Source of the DNA: Qipengyuania vulgaris
Lineage (GTDB): Bacteria > Pseudomonadota > Alphaproteobacteria > Sphingomonadales > Sphingomonadaceae
Assembly: GCF_009827325.1 (NCBI RefSeq)
Contig: NZ_WTYC01000002.1
Span: 1-64,000 of the forward strand
Direction of reading: 5' to 3'
Length of the DNA stretch: 64,000 nucleotides
Every line of letters starts with the position of its first letter. The stretch's first letter is position 1. Positions 35,025 through 42,893 of this stretch are shown piece by piece. The position numbers and the translations under genes are program-made. The notes under the pieces are model-generated. The model saw nothing but the letters and a program-made list of their open reading frames with translations. It was not told where the DNA came from and ran no database searches.

Positions 35025-35026
35025 GA

Positions 35027-35551
35027 TTAGAACTCTCCCTCAAAGGAGGGTCGCTCAATGGCGCGAATGATCCCGGCATAACGTTCGTATCCGTTCTCGT
35101 AAGGCGCTCCCTCGAAAGGGACGAGCCCCTCACCGTTCAACCGAAAGAACGGACCCGAAGCTTGGGCCGGCACGAGCCAGATGTCGCCGCCATCTCGGCG
35201 CCAGGCAAGAAACCGGCAGAGCCAATGGGGGCTGCCGTTCAGCAAGACATCGAAGGATGCGCCCTGCAGCGGGTCGAAGCGAAGCAACACCAGATCGAGC
35301 TGCATGAACTGCGCAAGCGCTTCGCATTCGTCAAAAAACAGCGGCCGATCGCAGGAGGTGGCGGTGACCACCACACCTGCAGCCCGATCTGCATAGAAGC
35401 CGGTAGCGACGCCTTCGTCCAAACCCTCAGCGTCAGCTTGGGCAAGGCCCGCAGCGATGAGAAAGGTACCAAACCGGCTACGGGTCCTGTACGTCGTACG
35501 CGGCAGCATAGGTTCGCCCATAAGTGGGCGGTCAAAAGTAATCGCATTCAT
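35027..35551 (-). CDS. hypothetical protein, 174 aa
   Basis: A protein of 174 aa, first gene of a three-gene minus-strand set and 2 bases upstream of the MobA/MobL-like gene. It reads as a globular alpha/beta protein with FFDECEALAQFMQLDLVLLRFDPLQ and HWLCRFLAWRRDGGDIWLVPA. No family was recognised. Co-transcription with a relaxase-like gene suggests an accessory or plasmid-derived origin. Confidence 0.65.
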   Translation of the reverse strand: MNAITFDRPLMGEPMLPRTTYRTRSRFGTFLIAAGLAQADAEGLDEGVATGFYADRAAGVVVTATSCDRPLFFDECEALAQFMQLDLVLLRFDPLQGASFDVLLNGSPHWLCRFLAWRRDGGDIWLVPAQASGPFFRLNGEGLVPFEGAPYENGYERYAGIIRAIERPSFEGEF

Positions 35552-35848
35552 TGGAAAAGATCCTTTGGGGAAAGCGCTCTGACCGAGCTCACCCTTCCCT
35601 CTTGTTTCATTATTTACTCGGCCAACACGCCGAGCCTTTTCTTCATTCTGGGATTAGCTGGGCCGTTGGTGGGTCCCTCCGGCCCAGAAACGGATCCATT
35701 GCTTCTGCAGGACCGCACCGGCGGTCGGCGTCGTCTGTCCAGAGCTGCTTGGCAATGTGCAGACCGCGATCGAACTCGAAACATGGCGAATGGGATAATG
35801 AGCCGTCCAGGACGAGCATCGCGAAACTCCCGAATAGACGTGGCGCGC
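35552..35848. other. gap with decayed sequence
   Basis: About 300 bases between the three-gene set and the rhodanese remnant. On the minus strand 35643-35819 reads a 58-codon frame with protein-like content (IAKQLWTDDADRRCGPAEAMDP) that may be another remnant or an upstream member of the three-gene set. It has no evident ribosome-binding site. Nothing else was recognised. Confidence 0.3.
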
Positions 35849-36082
35849 GCTGACGAAAGGGCGGGTAGCGCCATTGATGGCTCGCAGCATATCTATGTGG
35901 GCGAACTTGGCGAAAGATATCGTGAGCTCGACCCGGCAAAACGCTATACGCTCATGTGTGCCAGCGGTATGCGAGCTACCGTTGCCGCTGGATGGGTCGC
36001 AGGCCAGGGTATCGGTAACCTCGACGTGTGTTTTGGATCGATGGACGCCGGGCAAAGCGGGACATGGCTAATCCCGAACTAG
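35849..36082 (+). pseudogene. rhodanese-domain remnant
   Basis: The plus-strand frame reads DGSQHIYVGELGERYREL, then RYTLMCASGMRATVAAGWV, then GNLDVCFGSMDA and a stop at 36082. This matches the C-terminal ~75 residues of a rhodanese domain (G-x-HI-hG-L; active-site loop C-x-S-G-x-R-A), of the type fused to metallo-beta-lactamase sulfur dioxygenases. Although the frame stays open back to 35162, that sequence has no similarity to the family. This is therefore taken as a 5'-truncated remnant. Confidence 0.6.
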
Positions 36083-36146
36083 CACATCTCCGAGCAGTTG
36101 AGAGTGTTCATATGCCGGCTAGAGCCTGCTCTCCTGTTGTCCTCTC

Positions 36147-36174
36147 AAAAAAAGGGCGGCTCCAAGAGCCGCCC
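36147..36174 (-). terminator. strong intrinsic terminator, minus strand
   Basis: A perfect 9-base stem GGGCGGCTC (36154-36162) / GAGCCGCCC (36166-36174) with a 3-base loop. On the minus strand it is followed by seven T (plus-strand A, 36147-36153). It ends transcription coming from the receiver/kinase genes or from a small RNA in 36180-36467. That ~290-base stretch holds no clear gene except an 18-codon minus frame (MLCDPKGSKGEILRVLTY) whose stop abuts the hairpin. Confidence 0.85.
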
Positions 36175-36467
36175 TCAATAGGTGAGAACTCGTAGGATTT
36201 CCCCCTTCGAGCCCTTCGGGTCGCACAGCATTTCTACCGCACCAATGTTTCGATTAATTGTAGAGTTGCGCCATAATCATAAGCAGCTGTTATTTTTTAT
36301 GAAACATCACTATGTTGCAGAGTGTGGACACTCGTTCGGTCCGGACGGTAGAATGCTGTGGTCCGGGGTTGAATTTTTGGTTCAAACCCTAGGAAGGAGC
36401 GGAATACTTCGCTGTGCTTCAGTTGTGGCGCAATACGAAATTCCGGGGCCGCCGCTATCTGCCTTCA

Positions 36468-36866
36468 TTAATCGAAAAGATGCATCCCAGGTGGCGGCGG
36501 TGGAGGATTGGCAGCCCCACGACGTTTCGCATCGGCGACAGACAAACCCGCGACGATCTGATCGTCCGAAAGTGGCTTGTGCAGGCACCTGATGGCGAGT
36601 TTCTCGATTGCTGCACCCGGGCAGTTACCCGTAGCGAATACTACCGCCACTCCCATTGCGTTCAGCTTCTGAGCGACGCTTAGGCCACTATCGCCTCCCG
36701 CAAGACGCATATCCACTAGAGCGAGTTCAGGATTATGTTGAGCCGCGGCGAGAAGTGCCGACGCTTCGTCATCCGCTATCTCCACGACGTCATAGCCGTT
36801 ATCTTCCAGAACAGCCTGAATGCTCATCGCAATCAGAGCCTCGTCTTCAACAATCAGAATTTTCAT
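36468..36866 (-). CDS. single-domain response regulator (FATGUY-like receiver)
   Basis: A protein of 132 aa: ILIVEDEALIAMSIQAVLEDNGYDVV, then the phospho-acceptor Asp in ELALVDMRLAGGDSG, AVVFATGNCPG and the conserved Lys in CLHKPLSD. The FATG string resembles the FAT-GUY motif of stand-alone receivers that serve the alphaproteobacterial general stress response. A Pro-rich tail (NPPPPPPG) follows. It has no output domain. It lies 26 bases downstream of an HWE-type kinase in the same direction, so they are a probable pair. Confidence 0.9.
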   Translation of the reverse strand: MKILIVEDEALIAMSIQAVLEDNGYDVVEIADDEASALLAAAQHNPELALVDMRLAGGDSGLSVAQKLNAMGVAVVFATGNCPGAAIEKLAIRCLHKPLSDDQIVAGLSVADAKRRGAANPPPPPPGMHLFD

Positions 36867-36892
36867 CGTTTAAGTGCGCCCGCGGGTAATTT

Positions 36893-37933
36893 TCACGTTA
36901 GCGGCATGACCAATGTGACCTCAGTGCCATCTTGACCGCTCTTCTCAGATAATGTGGCCCTAATCTGCTTGCTCAACGCACGGATGATTTTCGTGCCTAG
37001 ACCAGCTTGACTAGAAACCGGCTCGGCTTGGGCAAACCCCATGCCGTCATCGTAAATCCTCACAGTTATCGCGCTATCATCAGAATTCAGATCGATACCA
37101 ACGGTTCCCTTCTCCTTTTCGGCGAAGGCATACTTCAAGCTGTTGGTTAACAGTTCGGCCACAACCAATGCGAGTGGAACCGCACGGTCAATGCCGAGGG
37201 AAATTCCGTGCTGCAGATCGAGCTTTGTCGAAATTTTGTCCTGGATGGATAAGGACCGGATTGTAGCGGTAACGAGCTCCTCCAAAAATTCGGCGACATC
37301 GACCAGTGAGTGCTCGCCGTTCATGTAGAGCCGTTGGTGAATCGACGCGACTACCGCAATGCGATTTCGCGCATCGAGGAGTGCAGCTTTCAGATTATCG
37401 TCTTTCACCTCTCTTGCGTGTAGTTGCAGCAAGGCAGTTACAACCTGCAGGCTGTTTTTGACGCGATGGTTAACTTCTTGGAGCAGAACTTCGCGGCTAG
37501 CTAGAGCCTGTTCCAGCTCTTCGCCGCGCTGAACTAAAGCCTGCTTAAGCTTGTTCTCATGGGTGATGTCACGAATGGCTGCGAAGAAAATTCGCCCATC
37601 ATCCTGCCGCAATAACTGAAGATGCACCGAGACATCGTATAGACTGCCATCCTTGCGTTGATGGACGGTCTCGAAAACCAGATCCCCGCTGTCGCTTTCC
37701 AGAAGCGGTCTCACCTTCTCGCGAAATTGGGCTTCGCTGAGCTCGGGTTTGAGGTCCCAAGGGGTCAGATTGCGCAGTTCCTCGAAAGTGTATCCCAGAT
37801 TCTCGCGTGCCCCTCTGTTTACGAGAAGAAAGGCAAAATCTGTGACCGAGAATATGTAAATCTCGCTCGCCGCGTCCTCAACGATAAGCCCGAGTTGGCT
37901 CGCGGTCATCGGCAGTGTTTCGCGAAGAGGCAT
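36893..37933 (-). CDS. PAS domain HWE/HisKA_2-type histidine kinase
   Basis: The ATG at 37933 follows GGGAG by about 9 bases; 37981 is longer but has no site. The ~346-residue soluble protein starts with a PAS domain (EIYIFSVTDFAFLLVNRGARENLGYTFEEL) and PAC region (ISDITHENK-like). A HisKA_2 dimerisation domain with phospho-acceptor His follows in LLQEVNHRVKNSLQVVTALLQLH, then the ATPase (VAELLTNSLKYAF, YDDGMGFAQ, GLGTKIIRAL). Such kinases often feed the PhyR-NepR-EcfG stress pathway or one-domain receivers like its neighbour. The signal is unknown. Confidence 0.92.
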   Translation of the reverse strand: MPLRETLPMTASQLGLIVEDAASEIYIFSVTDFAFLLVNRGARENLGYTFEELRNLTPWDLKPELSEAQFREKVRPLLESDSGDLVFETVHQRKDGSLYDVSVHLQLLRQDDGRIFFAAIRDITHENKLKQALVQRGEELEQALASREVLLQEVNHRVKNSLQVVTALLQLHAREVKDDNLKAALLDARNRIAVVASIHQRLYMNGEHSLVDVAEFLEELVTATIRSLSIQDKISTKLDLQHGISLGIDRAVPLALVVAELLTNSLKYAFAEKEKGTVGIDLNSDDSAITVRIYDDGMGFAQAEPVSSQAGLGTKIIRALSKQIRATLSEKSGQDGTEVTLVMPLT

Positions 37934-38055
37934 CCGTAAAATCTCCCACCCGATGATGCAGCGGTGTCGGATACCCCGCACTACCTATGTCTTTGAGTCA
38001 CAAGATCATTGAAACACTAGCCAAATGCAATTCTTGAGTTGAAATATTCAATCCT

Positions 38056-38331
38056 TCAAGCCTTCGCGTCAATGAAGACGTTCGCCTCGCCGTCCAAAAC
38101 GAATACCCAAATCACGACGCACGCAACCCAGCCCAAATTGAATATTGCCAACGCCGTCCAAACTGCTGCCGGTGTCGCCCTCCGTCGCCCCGGCCCCCTT
38201 ACCATCTGACCAGGTTTCTCGCCGCGAAAAAGACGAGCAACATCGGGGAGGTGGAGAACGAGCCATATTCCCGCGGCCAGACTAACGACGGCAAATAATG
38301 CGATGAGAGCGGGAAGAAACCACAAGGGCAT
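38056..38331 (-). CDS. small membrane protein downstream of ccoS
   Basis: A protein of 91 aa with two hydrophobic segments (PALIALFAVVSLAAGIWLVLHL and TALAIFNLGWVACVVIWVFVL) around a basic loop (GPGRRRATPA). AGGAG lies 7-8 bases before the ATG. No family was recognised. It is the last gene in the cbb3 set, so a role in oxidase assembly or membrane context is conceivable only by position. Confidence 0.6.
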   Translation of the reverse strand: MPLWFLPALIALFAVVSLAAGIWLVLHLPDVARLFRGEKPGQMVRGPGRRRATPAAVWTALAIFNLGWVACVVIWVFVLDGEANVFIDAKA

Positions 38332-38334
38332 AGA

Positions 38335-38532
38335 TCAACTCCTATTGGACCGGTCAGACGGCTGATCTGACCCGGCAGACGCATGGCTGGCGATATTTAT
38401 CAGACGATGCGGCGAGATCGACATTTTGGCTGAGGTCCCGGCGCGCCGAAGTGCTCCGCGACCAAATAAGCTATGGACAAAGTGCGGACCGAGGCCGGAA
38501 GCACCGCAAGTAGTAGTGATGTTCGTTTTCAT
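38335..38532 (-). CDS. doubtful 65-aa ORF between ccoS and the membrane protein
   Basis: The ATG overlaps the ccoS stop (ATGA), and the stop lies 3 bases before the next ATG, which is the packing expected of a gene. The protein has no recognised domain or clear secondary structure (TTCGASGLGPHFVHSLFGR). Inside it lies a perfect inverted repeat, GGTCAGA (38352-38358) / TCTGACC (38366-38372), about 20-40 bases before the next gene. It could be coding or a regulatory gap. Confidence 0.3.
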   Translation of the reverse strand: MKTNITTTCGASGLGPHFVHSLFGRGALRRAGTSAKMSISPHRLINIASHASAGSDQPSDRSNRS

Positions 38533-38714
38533 CGAAGAGGTTCCTCTTCTTCGGCCGTCGTCAACTGAGGGTCTTCCTCCTCATCGATCAGGATGCGGTT
38601 AGCTGCACCGTCTAGATCTTCGAATTGGCCATCTCGCATGGCCCAGAAAAACAGGACCAGTCCCGCACCGCCTAGAAAAAGAGCGACCGGTATGAGGAAC
38701 ACGAGAACGTTCAT
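38529..38714 (-). CDS. ccoS: cbb3-type cytochrome oxidase assembly protein CcoS
   Basis: A protein of 61 aa. One N-terminal membrane segment (VLVFLIPVALFLGGAGLVLFFWAM) is followed by the typical RDGQFEDLDGAANRIL and an acidic tail. CcoS is needed for cofactor insertion into cbb3 oxidase. Its ATG overlaps the ccoI stop by 4 bases, the standard ccoGHIS arrangement. Confidence 0.95.
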   Translation of the reverse strand: MNVLVFLIPVALFLGGAGLVLFFWAMRDGQFEDLDGAANRILIDEEEDPQLTTAEEEEPLR

Positions 38715-40828
38715 GGCGCGTTTCCGACGCGGGCAAGTCGCAGGGAATTGCCAACGACCACCAGAGAACTGAGCGACATGGCGATGGCCGCGATCAAGGG
38801 CGTTGCCAAGCCAGCGAGCGCCAACGGCACGGCTAGGACATTGTAGCCGATGGCGAAGCCAAAGTTTTGACGCACGATCCGCATTGTTCGCCGTGCAACC
38901 GCAACAGCGAGTGCGACCGGCATGAGAGTTCGGCCCAAAAAGACCGCATCGGCAGCTTGCTGGCTTACGTCGCTCGCACTGCCGGGCGCTATGGATGCGT
39001 GGGCAGCGGCGAGAGCGGGGCCATCGTTAATCCCATCGCCGATCATCAAAGGACGATGACCTTGCGCTTTCAGCGCCTCCAGCAGTGCCAACTTGGTTTC
39101 CGGGCGCATCTCTGAATCGCCTTTTATACCAAGTACACGTGTAAGCGCCCCCACGGGTGCTTGCCGATCGCCAGAAATAATTCGGCTTTCGACACCGAAA
39201 GCTTGAAGAACAGAGAGAGTCTCCGCGACATCGGGGCGTTCCGGGTCCACAAACGGGATGGCGACCAAGCTTTCCCCGATCCGAAGTGTGGTGGACAATC
39301 CCTCGCCAACGGTTTCGGTCCGCTCCAGAGCAACTGGAATGCCGGACCAATCTCCCTTGATGCCCTCCCCGCCTGCTTCGGATAACGAACCGATTGTAGC
39401 AGCCCGGACTGTCTCGGCATTAAGTGCAGTTGCAAGTCCCTTGCTCAAGGGATGACGACTAGCTTGCGCTAACGCTAGGGCGACAGACTTTTGTTCGCTC
39501 GACAAGCGATCGATCTGCGGCACCGGTTCTCCCATCGTGAGCGTGCCGGTCTTATCGAATAAGGCTGTATCAACCTCTGCGAGCCGTTCGAGCGCGCTGC
39601 CGTCTTTGACGAGTAGGCCGCGTTTCGCCAGGGCTCCCGATGCCACCACCTGTGCCGCTGGGACTGCCAACCCCATGGCGCAGGGACAGGTAATGATGAG
39701 CACGGCTATCGCGATGACCAAGGACTGGTGCAAACCGACGCCTGCGATCATCCATCCAACGAATGCGATCAAGGCAAGGGTATGGACCGCTGGCGCATAG
39801 AGGCGCGAAGCGCGATCGGCTATACGAACATAATGACTCCGCGACTGTCCAGCCTCATCCATCAACCGCGCGATTTCGGCTAAGGCCGTATCGGAGGAAG
39901 CGGCAGTGACGCGCACACGAATGGGATTGGACAAGTTTATCGCCCCGGCAAACACAAGGTCGTTATAGTCCACGGATTGAGGCGTGCTCTCGCCCGTCAG
40001 CATCGCATTGTCGATCGAACTCCGACCGTCTTCAATCACTCCGTCAGCCGCAAGAGCCTCGCCAGCCGCGACCAGCATCAACATATCTGGCTGGAGATCT
40101 GCCGCCGCTACCGTCGTTGTCGATCCGTCCTCCGCCAAGACCCTGGCTGACTTGCCCATGCGGGATAGCAGGGCACCGATACCCGCACGGGTCTTGTTTC
40201 GCATTGTCGCATCGAGTGCGCGGCCGGCTAAAAGGAAGAACAGCAGCATGACGGCGCTGTCGAAATAGGCGTGTTCGCCTCCGGTCGCCGTTTCGTATAC
40301 GCTCAACCCGGTCGCGAGCAGGACTCCGATGGAGATCGGCACATCCATGTTCGTCCGGCGATGCCGCAGTGCCATTGCCGCGCTCGAAAAGAACGGACGC
40401 CCGGCGTAGGCAACCACCGGCAGTGCGATCAGGGCAGACAGCCAGTGGAACAGCTCGCGCGTGACGCCGCCTGCTCCCGACCAGACACTAACGGACAACA
40501 GCATGATGTTCATCATGCCGAAGCCCGCGACGGCGAGGGAACGCAGGAGCATGCGGCTCTCAGCATCATCCTGTCCGAGCGGATTGGACTCTGCGGCCTG
40601 CGCTTCGAAACCTAGTTTTCCGATCGCATCAATTAAGGTATCCGCATCCACCGATCGGTCATGCCGGACAGCGACCCGCTTCGCGGAGAAATTGACGCGC
40701 ACCCCGTCCACACCATCAACCTTCTGCAAGCCTCGCTCGATCTTGGCGATGCAACCGGCGCACCGCATTCCTGGGACAGTGTAGCGGCTATCTGTGAGCT
40801 GGATGGGTTCGTCCGCTGCAAGGTTCAT
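38711..40828 (-). CDS. ccoI: copper-translocating P-type ATPase CcoI/FixI
   Basis: Supplies copper for assembly of cbb3 oxidase. ATG at 40828, just after the ccoH stop; about 705 aa. In order: an N-terminal metal-binding domain with MRCAGC, membrane helices, the actuator (TGES), the ion channel motif CPCAMG, phosphorylation site DKTGTLTMGE, and the hinge MIGDGINDGPAL. Length and motif set are normal. Tightly packed with ccoH and ccoS. Confidence 0.96.
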   Translation of the reverse strand: MNLAADEPIQLTDSRYTVPGMRCAGCIAKIERGLQKVDGVDGVRVNFSAKRVAVRHDRSVDADTLIDAIGKLGFEAQAAESNPLGQDDAESRMLLRSLAVAGFGMMNIMLLSVSVWSGAGGVTRELFHWLSALIALPVVAYAGRPFFSSAAMALRHRRTNMDVPISIGVLLATGLSVYETATGGEHAYFDSAVMLLFFLLAGRALDATMRNKTRAGIGALLSRMGKSARVLAEDGSTTTVAAADLQPDMLMLVAAGEALAADGVIEDGRSSIDNAMLTGESTPQSVDYNDLVFAGAINLSNPIRVRVTAASSDTALAEIARLMDEAGQSRSHYVRIADRASRLYAPAVHTLALIAFVGWMIAGVGLHQSLVIAIAVLIITCPCAMGLAVPAAQVVASGALAKRGLLVKDGSALERLAEVDTALFDKTGTLTMGEPVPQIDRLSSEQKSVALALAQASRHPLSKGLATALNAETVRAATIGSLSEAGGEGIKGDWSGIPVALERTETVGEGLSTTLRIGESLVAIPFVDPERPDVAETLSVLQAFGVESRIISGDRQAPVGALTRVLGIKGDSEMRPETKLALLEALKAQGHRPLMIGDGINDGPALAAAHASIAPGSASDVSQQAADAVFLGRTLMPVALAVAVARRTMRIVRQNFGFAIGYNVLAVPLALAGLATPLIAAIAMSLSSLVVVGNSLRLARVGNAP

Positions 40829-40836
40829 CCGGACAT

Positions 40837-41286
40837 TCACTGCAAATGCTCTTCCATCGACCAAGTCAGCTTATCGGGTGAAGTGATCGTCAGCCGCACA
40901 ATCCAGCGCCCGGCCTTTAGCGGGTCCAGTGAAACGTGATTACCGGGTGTCGCCTCGATGAAGCGAAGCCTCATCGTTTCCTGCTTTCCGAGCGGCCTGC
41001 GGGCGGTTGCGACCACGGTGGAGCCATCAGGCACCGCGGTGGTCTCGACTACGAGGTGGTAGTTGTCGCTGCGCGATATTTCCGCGGTCCATCCCAGTGC
41101 TTCCTGCTGTTCGGCAGCTTCAAGCCAGCCGTTGAACTCCTGGCTAGCGACGTAAGAATTCTGGACTACCACCCCTCCAAAGCCGCGGACGGCCAGCGTG
41201 GCCATGAACAGGTTAACCGCAATGATGATGGCGAAGCCGGACACAATGGTCACGGCCATGTGCTTGCCAGTGAATTCGCCCTTCAT
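40837..41286 (-). CDS. ccoH: cbb3 oxidase assembly protein CcoH/FixH
   Basis: A protein of 149 aa with one N-terminal membrane helix (MAVTIVSGFAIIIAVNLFMATLAV) followed by the family stretch GGVVVQNSYVASQEFNGWLEAAEQQEALGW and a periplasmic beta domain. FixH is thought to work with CcoI in copper delivery to the oxidase. It overlaps the ccoG stop by 4 bases. Confidence 0.95.
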   Translation of the reverse strand: MKGEFTGKHMAVTIVSGFAIIIAVNLFMATLAVRGFGGVVVQNSYVASQEFNGWLEAAEQQEALGWTAEISRSDNYHLVVETTAVPDGSTVVATARRPLGKQETMRLRFIEATPGNHVSLDPLKAGRWIVRLTITSPDKLTWSMEEHLQ

Positions 41287-42893
41287 TCGCTGCCTTCCGG
41301 CGTATCGAAGCGCGCTTCGGTTACAACGCTTTCCCGCTGTTCGTCGCGTGATGTGACACGGAAGCTGAATTCCTGCGTTTCCGCGCCTTCGGGAACTATG
41401 ACATACGCGCGAACCGCGAGCACCTGATCGGCCGGCACTGTCTTAATCTGCATGCGTCCAGCCGCCTCACGGCCGATGGTGTCTGTCCACATGAGCGCAC
41501 CTGGAAGCCCCTGAAGCTCTATCTCCATCTCTCGCGGCCGGCTCTCCATATTGCGTAGCTTGAGAGTATAGGAATTGCGCACCGAACCATCGCTCATCAG
41601 GATATAAGGAGGATTGCGGTCGGGCGAGACCGACAGGCCGACGTGGCTGCGCACGCCGAGAGCGAAGAGCATGGCAAGACCGATGCTTCCCCAGATGAGG
41701 AAATAGGCAATGGTCCTTGGTCGTAGCAGGGCTTTCCACGGCGGCCGTGTCGCTTCTCCGTTAGCTTCCTTCTCACAATCCTCGAGCGTCGCGTAGTCGA
41801 TCAAGCCGCGGGGCCGGCCCACTTCCGCCATGACCTTGTCACAGGCATCGATGCACAAAGCGCAAGTTATGCATCCGACTTGGGGGCCTTCTCGAATGTC
41901 GATCCCCGTTGGACAGACGGCCACGCACTGCAGGCAGTCGATACAGTCCCCAAATTTCTCAGGATCCTTTTTAGCCTTTTTGACGCTGCCGCGCGGTTCA
42001 CCGCGCCAGTCCTTGTAGGTCACAAGCAGCGACTTCTCGTCCATCATGGCCGTCTGGATCCGGGGCCAGGGGCACATGTAGATGCACACCTGTTCGCGCA
42101 TGAAACCGCCGAGCGTGAATGTGGTGAGTGTAAGGATGGCCACCGTGATGTAAGCGGCGGATGCAGCCTCCCCCGCCCAGAAATCGCGCACGAGGGTCGG
42201 CGCATCGGCGAAATACATGATCCACGCACCCCCGGTCCAGAAGCTGATGACCAGATAGATCGTGTATTTAAACGTCCGTTTCGCGATCTTTTTCGGTCCG
42301 AGAGGCGCCGCGTCCAACTTCATGCGCGCGTTCCGGTCGCCATCAACAAAGCGATCGATGTGTTGGAACAGGTCCGTCCAGACCGTCTGCGGACAAGCGT
42401 ATCCGCACCACGCACGGCCCACCGCGCTCGTCACCAGGAAGAGGCCAAGTGCAGCCATAATGAGCAGACCGGCCACATAGTAGAACTCGTGCGGCCAGAT
42501 CTCGATGCCGAACATGTAAAACCGACGATTGGCGAGATCGACCAGGACCGCCTGATCTGGCGCGTATGGTCCGCGATCCCAGCGAATCCACGGCGTGCCG
42601 TAATAGATCGCAAGCGTCACGAACATGACAAACCATTTGAAGCGGCGGAAGGGACCGTCGATGCGCTTGTTGTGCACCTTGGTTCGCTTCTCGAACAACT
42701 TGGTCGGTAGTTGCTGCCTGGGCGGCTCGTGTGGCTCGTGGCGAAGCGTGGTGGCTTCCGGCTCGGCTACGGCCCCGGAAACCGGCTCGTTGGTCTTCGC
42801 GCGCCCGTCCTCAACTACGACCGACCAGTCGCGGTTCTCGCCTTCCCGGCGAGGACGTTCGCCCGAAGCGCGGCCGGGATCACGGTTCTTCAT
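41283..42893 (-). CDS. ccoG: cytochrome oxidase accessory protein CcoG/FixG
   Basis: About 536 aa from the ATG at 42893, which has GGAGG 5 bases upstream and overlaps the end of ccoP by 14 bases; 42959 is a longer alternative. Membrane segments occur near VMFVTLAIYYGTPWIRWD, YYVAGLLIMAALGLFLVTS, and further on. GRAWCGYACPQTVWTD and two 4Fe-4S clusters (CIDCLQCVAVCP; CITCALCIDAC) mark it as a NapH-like ferredoxin membrane protein. The C-terminal Ig-like domain is typical. It participates in copper reduction for cbb3 assembly. Confidence 0.95.
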   Translation of the reverse strand: MKNRDPGRASGERPRREGENRDWSVVVEDGRAKTNEPVSGAVAEPEATTLRHEPHEPPRQQLPTKLFEKRTKVHNKRIDGPFRRFKWFVMFVTLAIYYGTPWIRWDRGPYAPDQAVLVDLANRRFYMFGIEIWPHEFYYVAGLLIMAALGLFLVTSAVGRAWCGYACPQTVWTDLFQHIDRFVDGDRNARMKLDAAPLGPKKIAKRTFKYTIYLVISFWTGGAWIMYFADAPTLVRDFWAGEAASAAYITVAILTLTTFTLGGFMREQVCIYMCPWPRIQTAMMDEKSLLVTYKDWRGEPRGSVKKAKKDPEKFGDCIDCLQCVAVCPTGIDIREGPQVGCITCALCIDACDKVMAEVGRPRGLIDYATLEDCEKEANGEATRPPWKALLRPRTIAYFLIWGSIGLAMLFALGVRSHVGLSVSPDRNPPYILMSDGSVRNSYTLKLRNMESRPREMEIELQGLPGALMWTDTIGREAAGRMQIKTVPADQVLAVRAYVIVPEGAETQEFSFRVTSRDEQRESVVTEARFDTPEGSE

